Below, piece after piece: positions 62,424 through 64,000 of a stretch of DNA of 64,000 nt. The notes below the pieces were generated by a model. It made no database searches. It had not been told where the DNA came from and was given only the letters and a program-made list of their open reading frames with translations. Origin of the DNA: Pseudonocardia sp. 73-21 (GTDB lineage Bacteria; Actinomycetota; Actinomycetes; Mycobacteriales; Pseudonocardiaceae); assembly GCF_001899645.1 (NCBI RefSeq), contig NZ_MKVV01000016.1:32115-96114 (forward strand). Direction: 5' to 3'. Numbering within the stretch: the stretch's first letter is position 1; each line of letters opens with the position of its first letter. Made by a program: the position numbers and the translations under genes.

Positions 62424-63533
62424 ATGAGTGCAGATCCCGCGGCGCCGCGGACCACGACGGTGGGGGTACCCCGCGAGTCGGTGGCCGGCGAGCGCCGGGT
62501 CGCCCTGGTCCCGAAGATCGTCGAGAAGCTCCGGACGCGCGGTGTGGCCGTGGTCGTCGAGTCCGGTGCGGGTCTCGGCGCCCTGATCCCCGACGAGCTG
62601 TACACCGCGGCCGGCGCCACCATCGGCGACCCGTGGTCGGCGGACGTCGTGGTAAAGGTCGCGCTGCCGACCCCCGAGGAGATCGCGAAGCTGCAGCGCG
62701 GTTCCACCTACATCGGCTTCCTCGCCCCGCTGACGGCGCCGGGGACGATCGCCGCGCTGCGTGAGGCGGGGGTGCAGGCGTTCGCGATGGAGTCGATCCC
62801 GCGCATCTCCCGCGCGCAGTCGATGGACGCGCTGTCGTCGCAGGCGGGTGTCGCCGGGTACAAGGCGGTGCTGCTCGCGGCCGAGCGATCCACCCGGTTC
62901 TTCCCGATGCTGACCACCGCCGCCGGCACGGTGAAGCCCGCGCAGGCACTGATCCTCGGCGTCGGCGTCGCGGGCCTGCAGGCGCTGGCCACGGCCAAGC
63001 GCCTCGGTGCCCGGACCACCGGTTACGACGTGCGGCCCGAGGTGGCCGACCAGGTGCGTTCGCTCGGTGCCACCTGGCTCGACCTGGGCATCGAGGCCGT
63101 CGGCGAGGGCGGGTACGCCCGTGAGCTCACCGACGACGAGCGGGCCGAGCAGCAGAAGCGGCTCGAGGAGGCGATCACGAACTTCGACGTCGTGATCACC
63201 ACAGCGAACGTCCCGGGGCGCAAGGCCCCGACCCTGGTCACGGCGAAGGCCGTGGAGGGCATGCGGGCCGGCAGCGTCGTCGTCGACATGGCGGGGGAGA
63301 GCGGCGGCAACTGCGAGCTCACCGAGCCCGGCGAGATCGTCGTCAAGCACGACGTGACGATCGCGTCGCCGCTCAACCTGCCGGCGACGATGCCCGAGCA
63401 CGCCTCGGAGCTCTACTCCCGCAACGTCTCCGCGCTGCTGGAGCTGATGCTCGACTCCGACGGCGCACTGGCGCCCGACTTCTCCGACGAGGTACTGGCG
63501 AAGTCCTGCGTCACCCGAGAGGTGAGTGCGTAA
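62424..63533 (+). CDS. pntAA: NAD(P) transhydrogenase subunit alpha part 1
   Basis: A 369-residue NAD(H)-binding soluble domain (dI) of the proton-translocating transhydrogenase, which makes NADPH from NADH using proton-motive force. The AlaDH/PNT N-domain (VGVPRESVAGERRVALVPKIVEKL) is followed by a Rossmann fold (LILGVGVAGLQALATAKRLGARTTGYDVR) and AGESGGNCELTEPGE. ATG at 62424 without a ribosome binding site, consistent with a leaderless start. TAATG overlap with pntAB. Confidence 0.95.
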   Translation: MSADPAAPRTTTVGVPRESVAGERRVALVPKIVEKLRTRGVAVVVESGAGLGALIPDELYTAAGATIGDPWSADVVVKVALPTPEEIAKLQRGSTYIGFLAPLTAPGTIAALREAGVQAFAMESIPRISRAQSMDALSSQAGVAGYKAVLLAAERSTRFFPMLTTAAGTVKPAQALILGVGVAGLQALATAKRLGARTTGYDVRPEVADQVRSLGATWLDLGIEAVGEGGYARELTDDERAEQQKRLEEAITNFDVVITTANVPGRKAPTLVTAKAVEGMRAGSVVVDMAGESGGNCELTEPGEIVVKHDVTIASPLNLPATMPEHASELYSRNVSALLELMLDSDGALAPDFSDEVLAKSCVTREVSA

Positions 63534-63832
63534 TGGAATCCGGAAGTCTGCTCGCGAACATCGCGATCCTGGTGCTGGCCGGCTTCGTCGGCTTCGCGGT
63601 GATCTCGAAGGTGCCCAACACGCTGCACACGCCGCTGATGTCGGGCACGAACGCCATCCACGGCATCGTGCTGCTCGGCGGCCTGATCGTGCTGGGGAGC
63701 CTCGAGAACCCGTCGGTGGTCGACCAGATCATCCTGGTGATCGCCATCGCGTTCGGCATGATCAACGTCATCGGCGGGTTCCTCGTGACCGACCGGATGC
63801 TCGGGATGTTCAAGGATCGGAAGGACAAGTAG
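63533..63832 (+). CDS. pntAB: NAD(P) transhydrogenase subunit alpha part 2 (membrane)
   Basis: A 99-residue membrane subunit with three hydrophobic segments (LLANIAILVLAGFVGFAVI, AIHGIVLLGGLIVLGSL, QIILVIAIAFGMINVIGGFLV) and the HTPLMSGTNAIHGI motif typical of PntA domain II. Its separation from PntAA shows the three-polypeptide form of the enzyme. TAGTG overlap with pntB. Confidence 0.95.
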   Translation: MESGSLLANIAILVLAGFVGFAVISKVPNTLHTPLMSGTNAIHGIVLLGGLIVLGSLENPSVVDQIILVIAIAFGMINVIGGFLVTDRMLGMFKDRKDK

Positions 63833-64000
63833 TGGAAACCCTGGTCCCGATCCTCTACATCATCGCGTTCGGTCTGTTCATCTACGGCCTGATGGGTCTG
63901 ACCGGCCCGAAGACGGCAGTGCGCGGCAACAAGATCGCCGCCGTCGGCATGACCATCGCGGTGATCGCGACGCTGCTGCAGGTGCGCCACAACTGGGTGC
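63832..64000 (+). CDS. pntB: NAD(P) transhydrogenase subunit beta (partial, runs off window)
   Basis: The first 56 codons of PntB, from the GTG at 63832: METLVPILYIIAFGLFIYGL, then MGLTGPKTAVRGNKIAAVGMTIAVIATLLQ. Two membrane segments with the LTGPKTAVRGN loop characteristic of PntB. The remainder, including the NADP-binding domain, lies beyond the window. Confidence 0.93.
   Translation, partial: METLVPILYIIAFGLFIYGLMGLTGPKTAVRGNKIAAVGMTIAVIATLLQVRHNWV

Overview
This is a high-GC actinobacterial chromosome segment, most likely from a Pseudonocardia-type member of the Pseudonocardiaceae (an inference from gene content, not a database match). It carries the ribosomal and RNA polymerase super-locus: tRNA-Thr/tRNA-Met/rpmG/hadAB/tRNA-Trp/secE/nusG/rplKA, then rplJL, rpoBC, the str operon (rpsL-rpsG-fusA-tuf) and the complete S10-spc run up to secY-adk-map. 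The order matches that of Mycobacterium tuberculosis, but hadC is absent and a whole lipid-import (mce) operon sits between rplA and rplJ.

Layout. 1-9200: two small unknown genes; a GTGA-coupled P450/acyl-CoA ligase pair; a secreted TAP-type peptidase lipoprotein; and a large LuxR-type ATPase regulator coupled to a 70-residue protein. 9200-13600: tRNAs, rpmG, hadA, hadB, secE, nusG, rplK, rplA and a strong terminator. 13665-22060: an accessory stretch with an alpha-methylacyl-CoA racemase, a MocR-type regulator, a small unknown protein, an SCP2-like protein, a divergent response regulator/histidine kinase pair, an NDMA-type alcohol dehydrogenase followed by an R2-like ligand-binding oxidase, and the broken remains of two tandem clpP genes. 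22292-34157: mceG, yrbEA, yrbEB, mceA-F and two Mce-associated membrane proteins, almost all joined by 1-4 base overlaps. 34200-43683: L10 leader with attenuator, rplJ, rplL, a roughly 600-base control region with rpoB promoters, rpoB, rpoC and a terminator. 43694-44590: an esterase. 44767-62328: str, S10 and spc operons and secY-adk-map. 62424 to the end: a three-subunit proton-translocating transhydrogenase (pntAA, pntAB, start of pntB).

How it fits together. The conserved backbone makes ribosomes, RNA polymerase and the Sec channel. The accessory genes share a lipid/sterol theme: Mce import, P450 oxidation, CoA activation, methyl-branch racemisation, SCP2-like lipid binding and HadAB-type dehydration. 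That link is inferred from families and proximity. The most unusual items are the decayed clpP pair, the alcohol dehydrogenase/R2lox gene pair, ribosomal protein L4 with an added C-terminal domain, an 18-base motif shared by the str and S10 leaders, and small ORFs that exactly tile gaps in the mce operon.
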